From Nocardioidaceae bacterium (GTDB taxonomy: Bacteria; Actinomycetota; Actinomycetes; Propionibacteriales; Nocardioidaceae), in NCBI GenBank assembly GCA_009780515.1, contig WQZX01000026.1, positions 1 to 40,831 of the forward strand: 40,831 bases of DNA, written 5' to 3'. The translations under genes were made by a program, and so were the position numbers. The notes under the pieces were generated by a model, which had not been told where the DNA came from, did not search any database, and was given only the letters and a program-made list of their open reading frames with translations. Every line of letters begins with the position of its first letter. Positions within the stretch are counted from its first letter, which is position 1. Below, piece by piece: positions 23,668-35,306 of the stretch.

Positions 23668-24269
23668 GTGTACGAAGGCGTCGTCCAGGACCTCATCGAC
23701 GAGCTCGGGCGGCTGCCCGGGGTCGGGCCCAAGAGCGCCCAGCGGATCGCGTTCCACCTGCTCCAGGCCGACCCGGCCGACGTACGACGCCTGGCGGACG
23801 TGCTGATCGAGGTCAAGGACAAGGTGAAGTTCTGCTCGATCTGCTTCAACGTCGCCGAGGACGACCAGTGCCGCATCTGTCGCGACCCGCGGCGCGATCC
23901 GGCGGTGCTGTGCGTGGTCGAGGAGTACAAGGACGTCGTCGCGATCGAGCGCACCCGCGAGTTCCGCGGGCGCTACCACGTGCTCGGCGGGGCGATCTCG
24001 CCGATCGACGGCATCGGGCCCGAGCAGCTGCACATCCGCGAGCTGCTCGCCCGGCTCGGCGGTGGCGACGGCGCGGAGGTCTCCGAGGTCATCCTCGCAA
24101 CCGATCCGAACCTCGAGGGCGAGGCGACGGCGACGTACCTCATCCGGATGCTGTCGCCGTTGGGGTTGCGCGTGACGCGGTTGGCTAGTGGACTGCCCGT
24201 GGGCGGGGATCTGGAGTACGCCGACGAGGTGACCCTCGGACGTGCGTTCGTAGGAAGGCAGGCAGCGCA

Positions 24270-24273
<4 letters not shown>
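23668..24273 (+). CDS. recR: recombination mediator RecR
   Basis: The 201-residue protein has the RecR order: a helix-hairpin-helix start ([20 protein letters not shown]), a four-cysteine zinc motif (Cys56, Cys59, Cys68, Cys71), a Toprim domain opening with [17 protein letters not shown] and a C-terminal ATPLGLRV-like end (here [24 protein letters not shown]). RecR works with RecF and RecO to load RecA on gapped DNA. The GTG at 23668 lies 13 bases after the ebfC stop; no upstream codon matches the family. Its end overlaps the DUF5063 start by four bases (ATGA). Confidence 0.95.
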
Positions 24274-27450
<3,177 letters not shown>

Positions 27451-27466
27451 CCGGACATCCAGGGGT

Positions 27467-27622
27467 GGGTCGTGTGCCCCACGCATCGCGATCGCGATGT
27501 CTCAGGCACACGACCAGGCGGGTGGGTGCTCGGTACATCGTCGTGGCGATGCGTGAGGCACACGACCGCTTCTGTGCGTGCCACGCCTTGGCTCAGGCAC
27601 ACGACCAGGCGGGCACACGACC
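27467..27622. repeat. cluster of dispersed palindromic repeats (copies C to E)
   Basis: Copy C pairs GGTCGTGTGCC (27468-27478) with GGCACACGACC (27505-27515) around a perfect 16-base palindrome CATCGCGATCGCGATG (27484-27499). Further partial copies share GGCACACGACC, ending at 27567 and 27607, and a last half copy ends near 27622. The outer arms are those of copies A and B at 1878-2008. The cluster fills the space between the converging asd and Pro-rich protein genes. Confidence 0.75.
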
Positions 27623-27633
27623 CACCGCGGCGC

Positions 27634-28761
27634 TCAGAGCGAGGATCCGCCGCCCTGGTCGGTCTCGACGAAGGTCTTGGTGACCCAGACCGAGCCGAGG
27701 TAGGCCAGGATCGACAGCACCGGGATGATGATGATCATGACCCAGCTGTCGATCAGCGAGATCAGGAACAGCAGGGCGATCACGGCGACCACGCCGACCG
27801 CGAGGAAGCTGCTGCTCCCGGGGTCGGGGATGACGAACGCCTTGAGGAGCGCGCTGCCGAGGTAGACGCAGAGCACGAAGGTGATCAGCAGCAGGATGAA
27901 GCCGGGGCCTCCGCCGCAGGACGACGTCCCGCGCACGGCCTCGCAGCCACGCAGCGAGAGCCAGACCAGCAGCACCATCGCGGCTCCCACGACCAGGCCG
28001 GTGACGGCCGCGGCCCGATAGGCCGACAGCAGGGGAACGGCCTCCTCGTCGGGCGACTCGACCGGCTTGCGGAGGAACGCCGCGACCGCGCCGACCGCGC
28101 CGAGCGCCTTGCCGGCACCGCTCACGGGCTTCTCCGACGCCTTCGGCGGGAGCTTGGTGGTCGACCGGGGGACCGCCGCCGGTGACGGCGTCACCTGCTT
28201 GCCCGGAGTCGTCCTCGCTGCCGGAGCGGGCTTCGCGGCGACGTTCTCGATCGGTCCGGCCATCGACGCCTTCGCTGCCGGGGCGGTCTTCTTGGCGACC
28301 GGCTTCTCGACGACGGGGGCGGGCTCCGGTGCCGACGCCGGCTCGGGGATCGGGTCCGGCTCAGGCTCAGGCTCAGGCTGAGGCGTGGGGGCGGGCTCAG
28401 GCTCGGGAACGGGAGCCGGCTCCGGCTCGGGGACGGGCTCGGGAGCCGGCGCGGGCTCGGGGATCGGATCCGGCTCGGGCGTCGGCGGGATGGTGACGGC
28501 GGGTTCCTCGACCGGCTCCGCCTCGACCGCGGGATCCGCGACGGCGGGGGTGTCGACCAGCGTCTCGGGCGTCGTCTCGTCGGCCTCGGGAGCGTCGTTC
28601 TCCGGAGCCTCGACCGCGGGAGCGGCCGACTCGACGGAGTCGGAATCGTCAGCCTCAGGCGCGGGTGCAGGGGCAGGCTCGTCGTCGGCCGGCTTCTTCT
28701 TCCGGCCGAACAGCTTGGGCGCTTCCAGGCTGACCCTGAGTTTGTCCTGCTCGTCCGACAT
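27634..28761 (-). CDS. Pro/Glu-rich protein with C-terminal membrane segments
   Basis: I do not recognise a family for this 375-residue protein. The N-terminus ([23 protein letters not shown]) is followed by a long acidic stretch (about 25-165) dominated by Pro-Glu and Pro-Ala pairs, then a basic linker to about residue 240. The last 130 residues contain three to four hydrophobic segments (starting near [38 protein letters not shown], and [19 protein letters not shown] with [18 protein letters not shown]). It resembles membrane proteins with an extended cytoplasmic spacer that could reach through the cell-wall side or bind partners. The Pro/Glu part is simple sequence at DNA level. It has its own upstream region of 120 bases, without a clear promoter. 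Confidence 0.65.
   Translation of the reverse strand: MSDEQDKLRVSLEAPKLFGRKKKPADDEPAPAPAPEADDSDSVESAAPAVEAPENDAPEADETTPETLVDTPAVADPAVEAEPVEEPAVTIPPTPEPDPIPEPAPAPEPVPEPEPAPVPEPEPAPTPQPEPEPEPDPIPEPASAPEPAPVVEKPVAKKTAPAAKASMAGPIENVAAKPAPAARTTPGKQVTPSPAAVPRSTTKLPPKASEKPVSGAGKALGAVGAVAAFLRKPVESPDEEAVPLLSAYRAAAVTGLVVGAAMVLLVWLSLRGCEAVRGTSSCGGGPGFILLLITFVLCVYLGSALLKAFVIPDPGSSSFLAVGVVAVIALLFLISLIDSWVMIIIIPVLSILAYLGSVWVTKTFVETDQGGGSSL
28354..28383 (+). repeat. short tandem repeat (GGCTCA units)
   Basis: The unit GGCTCA is repeated about four times within the Pro/Glu-coding part of the membrane protein gene. Such runs can change length by slippage; six-base units keep the frame. Confidence 0.6.
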
Positions 28762-28882
28762 GGGGTGCAGTCTGTCACGCCTCCGCCGGAACCGAATGGA
28801 AGCGTCCGCAACTCATCGACCGTCGCCTCGGCGGCTCACGGAGCGCCGTGGGCCCTCGGAATCCTCGGCGCGGGCCGGGTCG

Positions 28883-29560
28883 TCAGACGCTGGAGTAGAG
28901 GTGCTCGGGCCGTCCCGCGCCGCCGTACTTCAGCTCCAGCCGAAGCACGCCGTGCTCGGCGAGGTAGGAGAGGTAGCGCTGGGCGGTCGGGCGGCTGACC
29001 CCGAGCCGCTCGGCGACGGCCGCGGCGGAGATCGGAGCGGCCGAGTCGCGGACGGTCTGGCGGACGAGCTCGAGCGTGGGTGCCGAGTGACCCTTCCGCG
29101 GTGTCTGCGGTACGGCGACGGGCCGGCGCAGCGTGCGGAAGAGCTCGTCGACGTCGTCCTGATCGGCCTCGTCGGGCAGTCGGCCGAGCCGCTCGCTGAG
29201 GTCGCGGTAGCTGTAGAGCCGTTCGCGCAGCGTGGCCGAGGTGAACGGCTTGACGACGTAGTGGATCGAGCCGAGCTGCATGGCGGTGCGCACGGTCTCC
29301 ACGTCGCGTGCCGCGGTGATCACCATGACGTCCGGCCGCTGCGGCTCCTCGGCGAGCGACTTGACCAGGTCGAGGCCGTTCCCGTCAGGCAGGTACAGGT
29401 CGAGGAGCACCAGCTGAGGACGGAGGGTCGCGATCGCGTCGCGCGCCTCGCTCAGCGTGTGCGCCTCTCCCACGACGGTGAAGCCGTCGGTCGCGGCGAC
29501 GTGGGCCGCGTGGATGCGCGAGACGCGGAAGTCGTCGTCGACGATCAGGGTGGCGATCAT
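28883..29560 (-). CDS. CitB/DctR-type response regulator
   Basis: The 225-residue protein has an N-terminal receiver domain with the acidic pocket Asp8-10, phospho-acceptor Asp54 (VLLDLYLPDG), Thr82 and Lys104 (VVKPF). The C-terminal DNA-binding part contains AAVAERLGVSRPTAQRYLSYLAEHG, the helix-turn-helix of the CitB/DcuR family. These regulators activate carboxylate uptake or metabolism genes. Its ATG at 29560 overlaps the kinase stop codon (ATGA), so the pair is coupled. The divergent ABC operon, with direct repeats in its promoter, is the natural target. Confidence 0.9.
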   Translation of the reverse strand: MIATLIVDDDFRVSRIHAAHVAATDGFTVVGEAHTLSEARDAIATLRPQLVLLDLYLPDGNGLDLVKSLAEEPQRPDVMVITAARDVETVRTAMQLGSIHYVVKPFTSATLRERLYSYRDLSERLGRLPDEADQDDVDELFRTLRRPVAVPQTPRKGHSAPTLELVRQTVRDSAAPISAAAVAERLGVSRPTAQRYLSYLAEHGVLRLELKYGGAGRPEHLYSSV

Positions 29561-31137
29561 GCCGTCTCCTTCGGGAGCTGGACGGTGAAGGCTGCTCCTG
29601 GTCCCTCGGACGCGGCGATGTCCCCGCCGATCCGCTGGACGAGCCGGTGCACGAGGGCGAGGCCGAGCCCGCGGCGCTCGGATCCTCGACCCGTCTTGGT
29701 GGTGTAGCCGTCGACGAAGACCCGCTCGGCCGTGCCCGGGACCAGCCCCGGGCCGCTGTCGCTCACCTGCAGCCGGATCGACTCCGGCTCCTCGACGATC
29801 GACACCCTCACCTCGCCGGACGTACCGGACTCGAAGCCCTCACCCGACACCGCCTCGACGGCGTTGTCGACCAGGTTGCCCAGGATCGTGGTGAGGGCCT
29901 GCTCCCGGGTGGGGACGTGGCCGAGCCAGGACTCCTCGCTGAGCACCAGGTCGACGCCTCGCTCCGCCGCGACCGTCGACTTGGCCAGGATCAGCCCGAC
30001 GACCAGAGGGCTGGCGATCCGCGATCGCACGGACTCCGCGAAGCCGGCCTCCGCGCCACCGAGGTCGGTCAGGTAGTGCAACGCCTCGTCGGTCTCGCCG
30101 AGCTCGAGGAGCCCGGCCACGGTGTGCATCCGGTTCGAGAACTCGTGCTGCTGGGCGCGGAGCGCGTCGGTGAGCCCCTGGACCGAGTCGAGCTCGCGCA
30201 GCAGACCGGAGAGCTCGGTGCGGTCGCGGAGGGTCACCACGGCCCCCGCGGGTCGTCCGACCAGGGTCACGGGCATGCGGTTGACGGTGAGGTAGTAGTC
30301 GTCGGTCAGCACCACCTCGTCGTGGCCGTCGACCACGCCGGTGAGGACGTCACGCAGACGGCCCTCGGGGAGGTGGTCCTCCAGGCGCGACCCGATCGGC
30401 ACGGCCCCGAGCCCCGCGAGGCGCCGGGCCTCGTCGTTCAGCATGGCCACGCGTCCGGACACGTCGAAGGCGATCATGCCCTCGCGGATGCCGTGCAGCA
30501 CGGCCTCGCGCTCGCGCAGCAGGTGGGCGATCTCGTCGAGCTCCAGGCCGAAGGTCCGCTTCTTCAGCCGGGCGGCGAGCAGCAGGGAGACGATGCCACC
30601 GACCGCCAGCGCGACGCCGAACCAGGCGGCGTACGTCGGCAGCTCGTGGACGAGCGCCGCACTCACGGCGCTCTCCTGGAGGCCGACCGAGACCTCGCCG
30701 ACCATCGTGCCGTCGGGCCCGTAGAGCGGCGCCTTGCCGTTCGCCGAGCGTCCGGTCGCCCCGACGTCGATGCCGACGTGCTCCTGTCCGTCCAGGGTGG
30801 CGATCCGCTCCGCGACCGGCTGGCCGATGAGCGCGGGGTCGGGGTGAGAGTGGCGCACCCGCGCCATGTCGATGACGACGACGTACGACGCCCCTGTGCT
30901 GTGCTGGACGCCCCGGGCGATGCGCTGGACGGTGTTGCCGCAGCCCGCCTCGTCCTCCAGGCAGCGCCTGATGTCGGGCACCTGGGCCGTCGCGGCGGCG
31001 ATCGCCGCCGCCCGCTGCTCGTAGACGTGGTCGAGGTGCAGTCGCTCGCCCCGGACGAAGAGACCGAAGCCCACCGCGACGGTGATCCCCAGGATCACCG
31101 TCTGGCTCGCCAGGATCTGGGTCGAGAGCTTGCGCAT
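29557..31137 (-). CDS. CitA/DcuS-type sensor histidine kinase
   Basis: The 526-residue kinase has a first membrane segment (about 8-28), an extracytoplasmic PAS-like sensor domain (about 30-165), a second segment (about 169-190), a cytoplasmic PAS domain (about 205-305) and the kinase core. The sensor contains RVRHSHPDP (93-101), typical of CitA/DcuS domains that bind carboxylates. The phospho-acceptor His331 is in LRAQQHEFSNRMHT; ATP-binding motifs are ILGNLVDNAVEAV, VSDSGPGL and RRGLGLALV. The ligand is probably a di- or tricarboxylate or similar acid. Two Cys (59 and 66) in the sensor domain may form a disulfide, a less usual feature. The ATG at 31137 gives the family N-terminus. Confidence 0.92.
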   Translation of the reverse strand: MRKLSTQILASQTVILGITVAVGFGLFVRGERLHLDHVYEQRAAAIAAATAQVPDIRRCLEDEAGCGNTVQRIARGVQHSTGASYVVVIDMARVRHSHPDPALIGQPVAERIATLDGQEHVGIDVGATGRSANGKAPLYGPDGTMVGEVSVGLQESAVSAALVHELPTYAAWFGVALAVGGIVSLLLAARLKKRTFGLELDEIAHLLREREAVLHGIREGMIAFDVSGRVAMLNDEARRLAGLGAVPIGSRLEDHLPEGRLRDVLTGVVDGHDEVVLTDDYYLTVNRMPVTLVGRPAGAVVTLRDRTELSGLLRELDSVQGLTDALRAQQHEFSNRMHTVAGLLELGETDEALHYLTDLGGAEAGFAESVRSRIASPLVVGLILAKSTVAAERGVDLVLSEESWLGHVPTREQALTTILGNLVDNAVEAVSGEGFESGTSGEVRVSIVEEPESIRLQVSDSGPGLVPGTAERVFVDGYTTKTGRGSERRGLGLALVHRLVQRIGGDIAASEGPGAAFTVQLPKETA

Positions 31138-31175
31138 CCGGAACAGACTACGGACTGTGTGCCGGTCGTCACACG

Positions 31176-31202
31176 TGCACGGAATGCACGAAATGCGAAC
31201 CT
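31176..31202 (+). promoter_or_regulatory. direct repeats between the kinase and ABC transporter genes
   Basis: TGCACGGAA, TGCACGAAA and TGCGAACCT follow each other with a nine-base period in the 133-base space between the divergent sensor kinase and ABC operons. They lie 69-95 bases before the ABC start codon, where an activator would bind. Response regulators often use direct repeats near the -35 region. Assignment to the CitB-type regulator is inference. Confidence 0.45.
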
Positions 31203-31270
31203 ACGAGCACAAGGGCATCATTCGCTCGCATGGGTGACGCCGGTCACTCTGCTGCCTACGTTCTGGGGCC

Positions 31271-32089
31271 ATGGCAGCAGCAACGAGGAGTGCCCGGATC
31301 GAGCTGACCGGAGTCACCAAACGCTTTCTCACCCCATCGGGGCCGATCTTCACCGCGATCGAGGACGTGTCCTTCGTCGTCGAGCCGGGCCAGTTCTGCG
31401 CGGTCGTCGGCCCGACCGGCTGCGGCAAGTCGACGACGCTGAGCCTCGTCTCCGGTCTCGACAGGCCGAGCGCCGGCCAGATCACCATCGGCGGCGCGCC
31501 CGTCGAGGGCATCGCGGACGGCGTGAGCTTCATGTTCCAGGCCGACGCGCTGCTTCCGTGGAAGACGGTGCTCGGCAACGTGGCCATGGGCCCGATCTTC
31601 CGGGGCACCGGCAAGAAGCAGGCGCATGCCTCGGCCAGGGACTGGGTGCGGCGGGTCGGGCTCGCCGGCTTCGAGGACCGCTATCCCCACCAGCTGTCGG
31701 GTGGCATGCGAAAGCGCGTGGCGATGGCCGCCGCCCTCATCAACGAGCCGCGGATCCTGATCATGGACGAGCCGTTCGGCGCTCTCGACGTGCAGACGAA
31801 GGCGATCATGTCCAACGAGCTGCTGGCGCTGTGGGAGCAGATCCGCTGCTCGGTCATCTTCATCACCCACGACCTCGACGAGGCGGTGGCGCTCTCGGAC
31901 CGCGTGGTCGTGATGACCTCCTCGCCGGGCTCGATCAAGGACGTCTACGACATCGACCTCCCGCGCCCGCGCGGCGACGTTCAGGAGATGAGGTTCCAGC
32001 CGCGCTTCGTCGAGCTCCAGCGCCGGATCTGGAGCTCGCTGCGCGAAGAGGTCGAGCGCGCGTACGCCGCGACGGCGGTGTCGGCATGA
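31271..32089 (+). CDS. ABC transporter ATP-binding subunit (nitrate/sulfonate/taurine type)
   Basis: The 272-residue ATPase has Walker A GPTGCGKST (47-55), the Q-loop Gln90 (MFQADALLPW), signature LSGGM (142-146), Walker B ILIMDEP (162-168) and an H-loop THD near 197. The segment SFMFQADALLPWKTVLGNV is typical of SsuB/TauB/ThiZ-like proteins, which drive uptake of small organic compounds. The ATG at 31271 is preceded by CTGGGG as a weak ribosome site. The stop codon overlaps the permease start (ATGA). It powers import with the downstream permease and lipoprotein. Confidence 0.93.
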   Translation: MAAATRSARIELTGVTKRFLTPSGPIFTAIEDVSFVVEPGQFCAVVGPTGCGKSTTLSLVSGLDRPSAGQITIGGAPVEGIADGVSFMFQADALLPWKTVLGNVAMGPIFRGTGKKQAHASARDWVRRVGLAGFEDRYPHQLSGGMRKRVAMAAALINEPRILIMDEPFGALDVQTKAIMSNELLALWEQIRCSVIFITHDLDEAVALSDRVVVMTSSPGSIKDVYDIDLPRPRGDVQEMRFQPRFVELQRRIWSSLREEVERAYAATAVSA

Positions 32090-33045
32090 GCAACCGCGAC
32101 AACCCGATCAACCCCAGCGGACCCTCGTCCTGGGAGGACGGCATGCTCGGCACCTCGGGTCCCCAGATCGCCCCGCTGGCGTACGAGCAGAAGAGCGGGC
32201 CCGCCACGAGCCCGCTGCCGTCGGGCGGGAACCTCGCCGGGAGACTGCGCTGGCGGCGCCGACTGCTGGTGCTGGCCGGTCAGCTCGCCCTCGGCGTGGT
32301 CGTCATCGGAGGCTGGCAGTGGTTCACCACCGAGGGGTGGGTGGACCGGTTCTTCTTCGGTCAGCCCACCGGGATCGTGCACCGCCTCTACACGCTCTTC
32401 CGCGACGGAACCAGCTTCGGGTCCTACCCGCGGCAGATCTTCGTGACGTTCCAGGAGGCGGTGTACGGCTTCCTGCTCGGCTCCGTGGTCGGCATCGTGG
32501 TCGGCGTCGCCCTGGGGACGAACCGCTACCTCTCCGACATCGTCAGCCCGTACATCAAGATGCTCAACGCGATCCCGCGCATCGTGCTCGGCTCGATCTT
32601 CGTCGTCGCCTTCGGCGTCGGCTTGCTGCCGAAGGTCATCCTGGCCGCGGTGCTGGTCTTCTTCGTGGTGTTCTTCAACGCCTTCCAGGGCGTGCGCGAG
32701 GTCGATCCGAACGTGATCGCGAACGCCCGCGTCCTCGGCGCCAAGCAGCTGGACATCATCCGCCACGTCACCCTGCCGTCGGCCATGACCTGGATCATCG
32801 CCTCGCTGCACACGGCCTTCGGGTTCGCGATCGTCGGCGCGCTCGTCCAGGAGATCCTCGGCTCTACGGAGGGACTCGGTCTGGTCATCTCCACCGCCCA
32901 GGGCACGTTCGACGCCAACGGCATCTTCGCCGTCGTCTTCACCGTCATGGCTCTCACCCTCGTTGCCGAGTTCATCCTCACCCGGATCGAGCACCGGCTG
33001 CTCGCCTGGCGACCACAGTCGCGCTCCGAAGCAGCATCCATCTGA
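32086..33045 (+). CDS. ABC transporter permease (nitrate/sulfonate/taurine type)
   Basis: The 319-residue permease has a cytoplasmic N-terminus of about 60 residues, longer than usual and rich in Pro/Ser, then six likely membrane segments. The cytoplasmic coupling (EAA-type) loop is seen as PNVIANARVLGAKQLDIIRHVTLPSAM, split here as ANARVLGAKQLDIIRHVTLP, which contacts the ATPase. The frame is open far upstream, but that part overlaps kinase genes; the ATG at 32086 overlaps the ATPase stop codon and gives the standard start. It forms a homodimeric channel. Confidence 0.92.
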   Translation: MSNRDNPINPSGPSSWEDGMLGTSGPQIAPLAYEQKSGPATSPLPSGGNLAGRLRWRRRLLVLAGQLALGVVVIGGWQWFTTEGWVDRFFFGQPTGIVHRLYTLFRDGTSFGSYPRQIFVTFQEAVYGFLLGSVVGIVVGVALGTNRYLSDIVSPYIKMLNAIPRIVLGSIFVVAFGVGLLPKVILAAVLVFFVVFFNAFQGVREVDPNVIANARVLGAKQLDIIRHVTLPSAMTWIIASLHTAFGFAIVGALVQEILGSTEGLGLVISTAQGTFDANGIFAVVFTVMALTLVAEFILTRIEHRLLAWRPQSRSEAASI

Positions 33046-33071
33046 TCCACCCACCAGAAAGAAGCACGCAC

Positions 33072-34151
33072 ATGATCCGTCGCATCGTCCCGCTGGTCGC
33101 CGTCGCGGCACTGGCACTGTCCCCGGTGCTCACCGCCTGCGGCTCGGGCTCAGGCTCGACCAGCAGCAACGGCCTGCCCACCGTCAAGCTCATGGTCGGT
33201 GGCATCGACAAGCAGATCTACCTGCCCTACAAGCTGGCCGACCAGCTCGGGTTCTACAAGAAGTACGGCGTCGACGTCATCCTCAGCACCGAGCAGTCGG
33301 GCGGCGTGGGGGCCGAGGACGCCATGGTCTCGGGTCAGGTCGACATGGCCGGCGCCTGGTACAACCACACCATCGACTACGGCCTGCAGGGCAAGTCGGT
33401 CGAGGACGTCGTACAGCTCTCGGGCGCTCCGGGCGAGCGCATCATGTGCTCGAACAACAGCGGCGTGCACACGCCCGCCGACATCAAGGGCAAGACGATG
33501 GGCGTCACCGACCTGGGCTCGGGAACGGACACGCTGACCCAGTTCGTCGCGTCCAAGGGCGGCGTGGGCCACAGCGACTACCACACCGTCGCGGTCGGGG
33601 CCGGTGCGACGGCGATCGCTGCCCTGCAGCACGGCACCGCGGACTGCGTGATGACCACGCAGCCGACCGTCCAGGCGATCGAGACGCAGCACATCGGCTA
33701 CTCCGCCTTCGACCTGGCGACCTCCGCCGGCGCCACGAAGCTCCTCGGCGGTGCGTGGCCGGCGGCCGGCGTCCTGGCGAAGAAGGACTGGGTCGACCAG
33801 AACAAGGACACCGTCCAGAAGGTCGTTGACGCGCTCGTCGCGACGATGCACTGGATCCACACCCACAGCGCCGCGGACGTTGAGAAGGAGATGCCCTCGG
33901 CGTACACCAACAACGGTCTGGTCACGCCGGCCACCTACACCTCGGCGCTGACGCAGGACTACGGCCAGTTCCTCCCGGACGGCATCATGCCGGCGGGCGG
34001 CCCGAAGACGATCTTCGACATGTACAAGACGATCGGCACCGATCCGTCCAAGGTCAGCATCGCCAGCACCTTCACCAACGACTTCGCGGACTCCGCCCTC
34101 AAGCTCGAGCACATCAAGCCCACCACGACCCCGGCCGGCCCGAACGGCTGA
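33072..34151 (+). CDS. ABC transporter substrate-binding lipoprotein (NMT1/THI5-like)
   Basis: The 359-residue lipoprotein has signal sequence MIRRIVPLVAVAALALSPVL and the lipobox LTAC with Cys23. The mature part matches the NMT1/THI5-like periplasmic fold: TVKLMVGGIDKQIYLPYKLADQLGFYKKYGVDV in pieces at the start, GVGAEDAMVSGQVDMAGAW, VTDLGSGTDTL and QPTVQAIETQHIG. Such proteins bind thiamine precursors, taurine, nitrate or aromatic acids. The adjacent CitA-type sensor favours a carboxylate ligand (inference). The ATG at 33072 follows AAAGAAG. A terminator follows the stop codon. Confidence 0.92.
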   Translation: MIRRIVPLVAVAALALSPVLTACGSGSGSTSSNGLPTVKLMVGGIDKQIYLPYKLADQLGFYKKYGVDVILSTEQSGGVGAEDAMVSGQVDMAGAWYNHTIDYGLQGKSVEDVVQLSGAPGERIMCSNNSGVHTPADIKGKTMGVTDLGSGTDTLTQFVASKGGVGHSDYHTVAVGAGATAIAALQHGTADCVMTTQPTVQAIETQHIGYSAFDLATSAGATKLLGGAWPAAGVLAKKDWVDQNKDTVQKVVDALVATMHWIHTHSAADVEKEMPSAYTNNGLVTPATYTSALTQDYGQFLPDGIMPAGGPKTIFDMYKTIGTDPSKVSIASTFTNDFADSALKLEHIKPTTTPAGPNG

Positions 34152-34177
34152 CCGACCCCGGCAGGACGTCGGAAACC

Positions 34178-34224
34178 GACGATCCCCTCTCGGTCTGCGT
34201 CTCCGCAGTCGAGAGGGGATCGTC
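34178..34224. terminator. two-way terminator after the ABC operon
   Basis: GACGATCCCCTCTCG (34178-34192) pairs exactly with CGAGAGGGGATCGTC (34210-34224), and an inner CTGCG/CGCAG stem encloses loop TCTC. TTGTCT follows on the plus strand. It lies eight bases from the 3' end of tRNA-Pro on the other strand and may end that transcript too. Confidence 0.85.
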
Positions 34225-34231
34225 TTGTCTG

Positions 34232-34305
34232 TCGGGCTGACAGGATTTGAACCTGCGGCCTCCTCGTCCCGAACGAGGCGCGCTACCAAACTGCGCCACA
34301 GCCCG
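34232..34305 (-). tRNA. tRNA-Pro (anticodon CGG)
   Basis: On the minus strand the acceptor CGGGCTG pairs with CAGCCCG, the D arm is GCGC-AGTTTGGTA-GCGC, the anticodon stem CCTCG/CGAGG holds the loop TTCGGGA (anticodon CGG), and the T arm is GCAGGTTCAAATCCTGT. The discriminator is A and CCA is not encoded. No integrase or repeated tRNA end is nearby, so it is not an occupied attachment site. Confidence 0.95.
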
Positions 34306-34358
34306 CCTTGCAACGTCGGGCAGCCTACCGGAGGACCTTCGTCGACCTGCAATCGAGG

Positions 34359-35270
34359 TCAGGTCAGGGTCAGCAGGGTGGCCTCGGGGCGGCAGGCGAT
34401 CCGCACGCGGGTGTACGGGCTGGTCCCGAGACCTGCCGAGACGTGCAGCCAGGCTGACCCCGGATCGCCCGGTCGGGAGTCGGCGGGGTGGCGGTGCAGG
34501 CCGCGTGCGCGGGCGGGTTCGAGGTCGCAGTTGGTGGTCAGCGCACGCCCGCCGGGCAGGCAGATCTGTCCGCCGTGGGTGTGGCCGGCCACGATGGCGT
34601 CGTACCCGTCGGAGGCGAACTGGTCCAGCACCCGCAGGTACGGCGCGTGCGCGACGCCGATGCGCAGGTCCGCGTCGCGATCGGCGGGACCGGCGACGGC
34701 AGCCAGGTCGTCGTACCGCAGGTGGGGGTCGTCGACGCCGGCGAAGGCGAACCTCGTCTCGCCAACGGTCAGCCGTGCCCGGCGGTTGGTCAGGTCGAGC
34801 CAGCCGGCCCCGGCGAGGCCGGCGGAGAGCCTGCCCCAGGGCAGCTGCGGCACGTCGGTGCGCCGCTTGCCGGTGTCGGGGAGCAGGTAGCCGAACGGGT
34901 TGCGCAGCCGCGGCTCGAAGTAGTCGTTGGAGCCGTGCACGAAGACGCCGGGTACGTCGAGCAGCCCGCCCAGCGACTCCAGGACGGGGGCGACCGCCTC
35001 CTGGTGCGCGAGGTTGTCGCCGGTGTCGATGACGAGGTCCGGCTGGAGCGCGGCGAGTCCACGCAGCCAGTCCTGCTTGTGCCGCTGGCCCGGGACCATG
35101 TGGATGTCGCTGAGGTGCAGCACCCGCACCGGCCGCATGCCCGCAGGGAGCACGTCGACCGTGATCCGGCGCAGGGTGTACTGGCGGGCCTCCCAGGCGG
35201 CGTACGCCGTGACGGCACCCCCCGCCACCGTGGCGGCGCCGAGCATCCGGAGGACCGCAGGCAAACGCAT
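34359..35270 (-). CDS. membrane-anchored metallophosphoesterase
   Basis: The 303-residue enzyme has an N-terminal hydrophobic segment (about 8-26) and a calcineurin-type fold. Metal-binding motifs are LSDIH (Asp55, His57), DTGDN (Asp85), GSND (Asn115) and the C-terminal AGHTHGGQ. It resembles YkuE-like phosphoesterases and the Rv3683 product of Mycobacterium tuberculosis, which lies beside ponA2 there as here. It probably works at the membrane or envelope on a phosphodiester or pyrophosphate; the substrate is unknown. The frame is open upstream, but only the ATG at 35270 leads into the family N-terminus. It is divergent from yqeY. Confidence 0.9.
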   Translation of the reverse strand: MRLPAVLRMLGAATVAGGAVTAYAAWEARQYTLRRITVDVLPAGMRPVRVLHLSDIHMVPGQRHKQDWLRGLAALQPDLVIDTGDNLAHQEAVAPVLESLGGLLDVPGVFVHGSNDYFEPRLRNPFGYLLPDTGKRRTDVPQLPWGRLSAGLAGAGWLDLTNRRARLTVGETRFAFAGVDDPHLRYDDLAAVAGPADRDADLRIGVAHAPYLRVLDQFASDGYDAIVAGHTHGGQICLPGGRALTTNCDLEPARARGLHRHPADSRPGDPGSAWLHVSAGLGTSPYTRVRIACRPEATLLTLT

Positions 35271-35306
35271 TCGGCAAGGCTGGCACAGTCGGGGCAGAAT
35301 CCGCAC

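Noticed and set aside
28354..28500. CRISPR-like array in the Pro/Glu gene
   Set aside because: The repeats are six-base coding units without spacers and encode Pro-Glu pairs.
29647..32085. Long plus-strand frame ahead of the ABC permease
   Set aside because: It is antisense to the sensor kinase gene and overlaps the ATPase gene in another frame; composition is typical of shadow frames.
34232..34305. tRNA-Pro as an integration site
   Set aside because: No integrase, no repeated copy of the tRNA 3' end and no foreign-looking island next to it.
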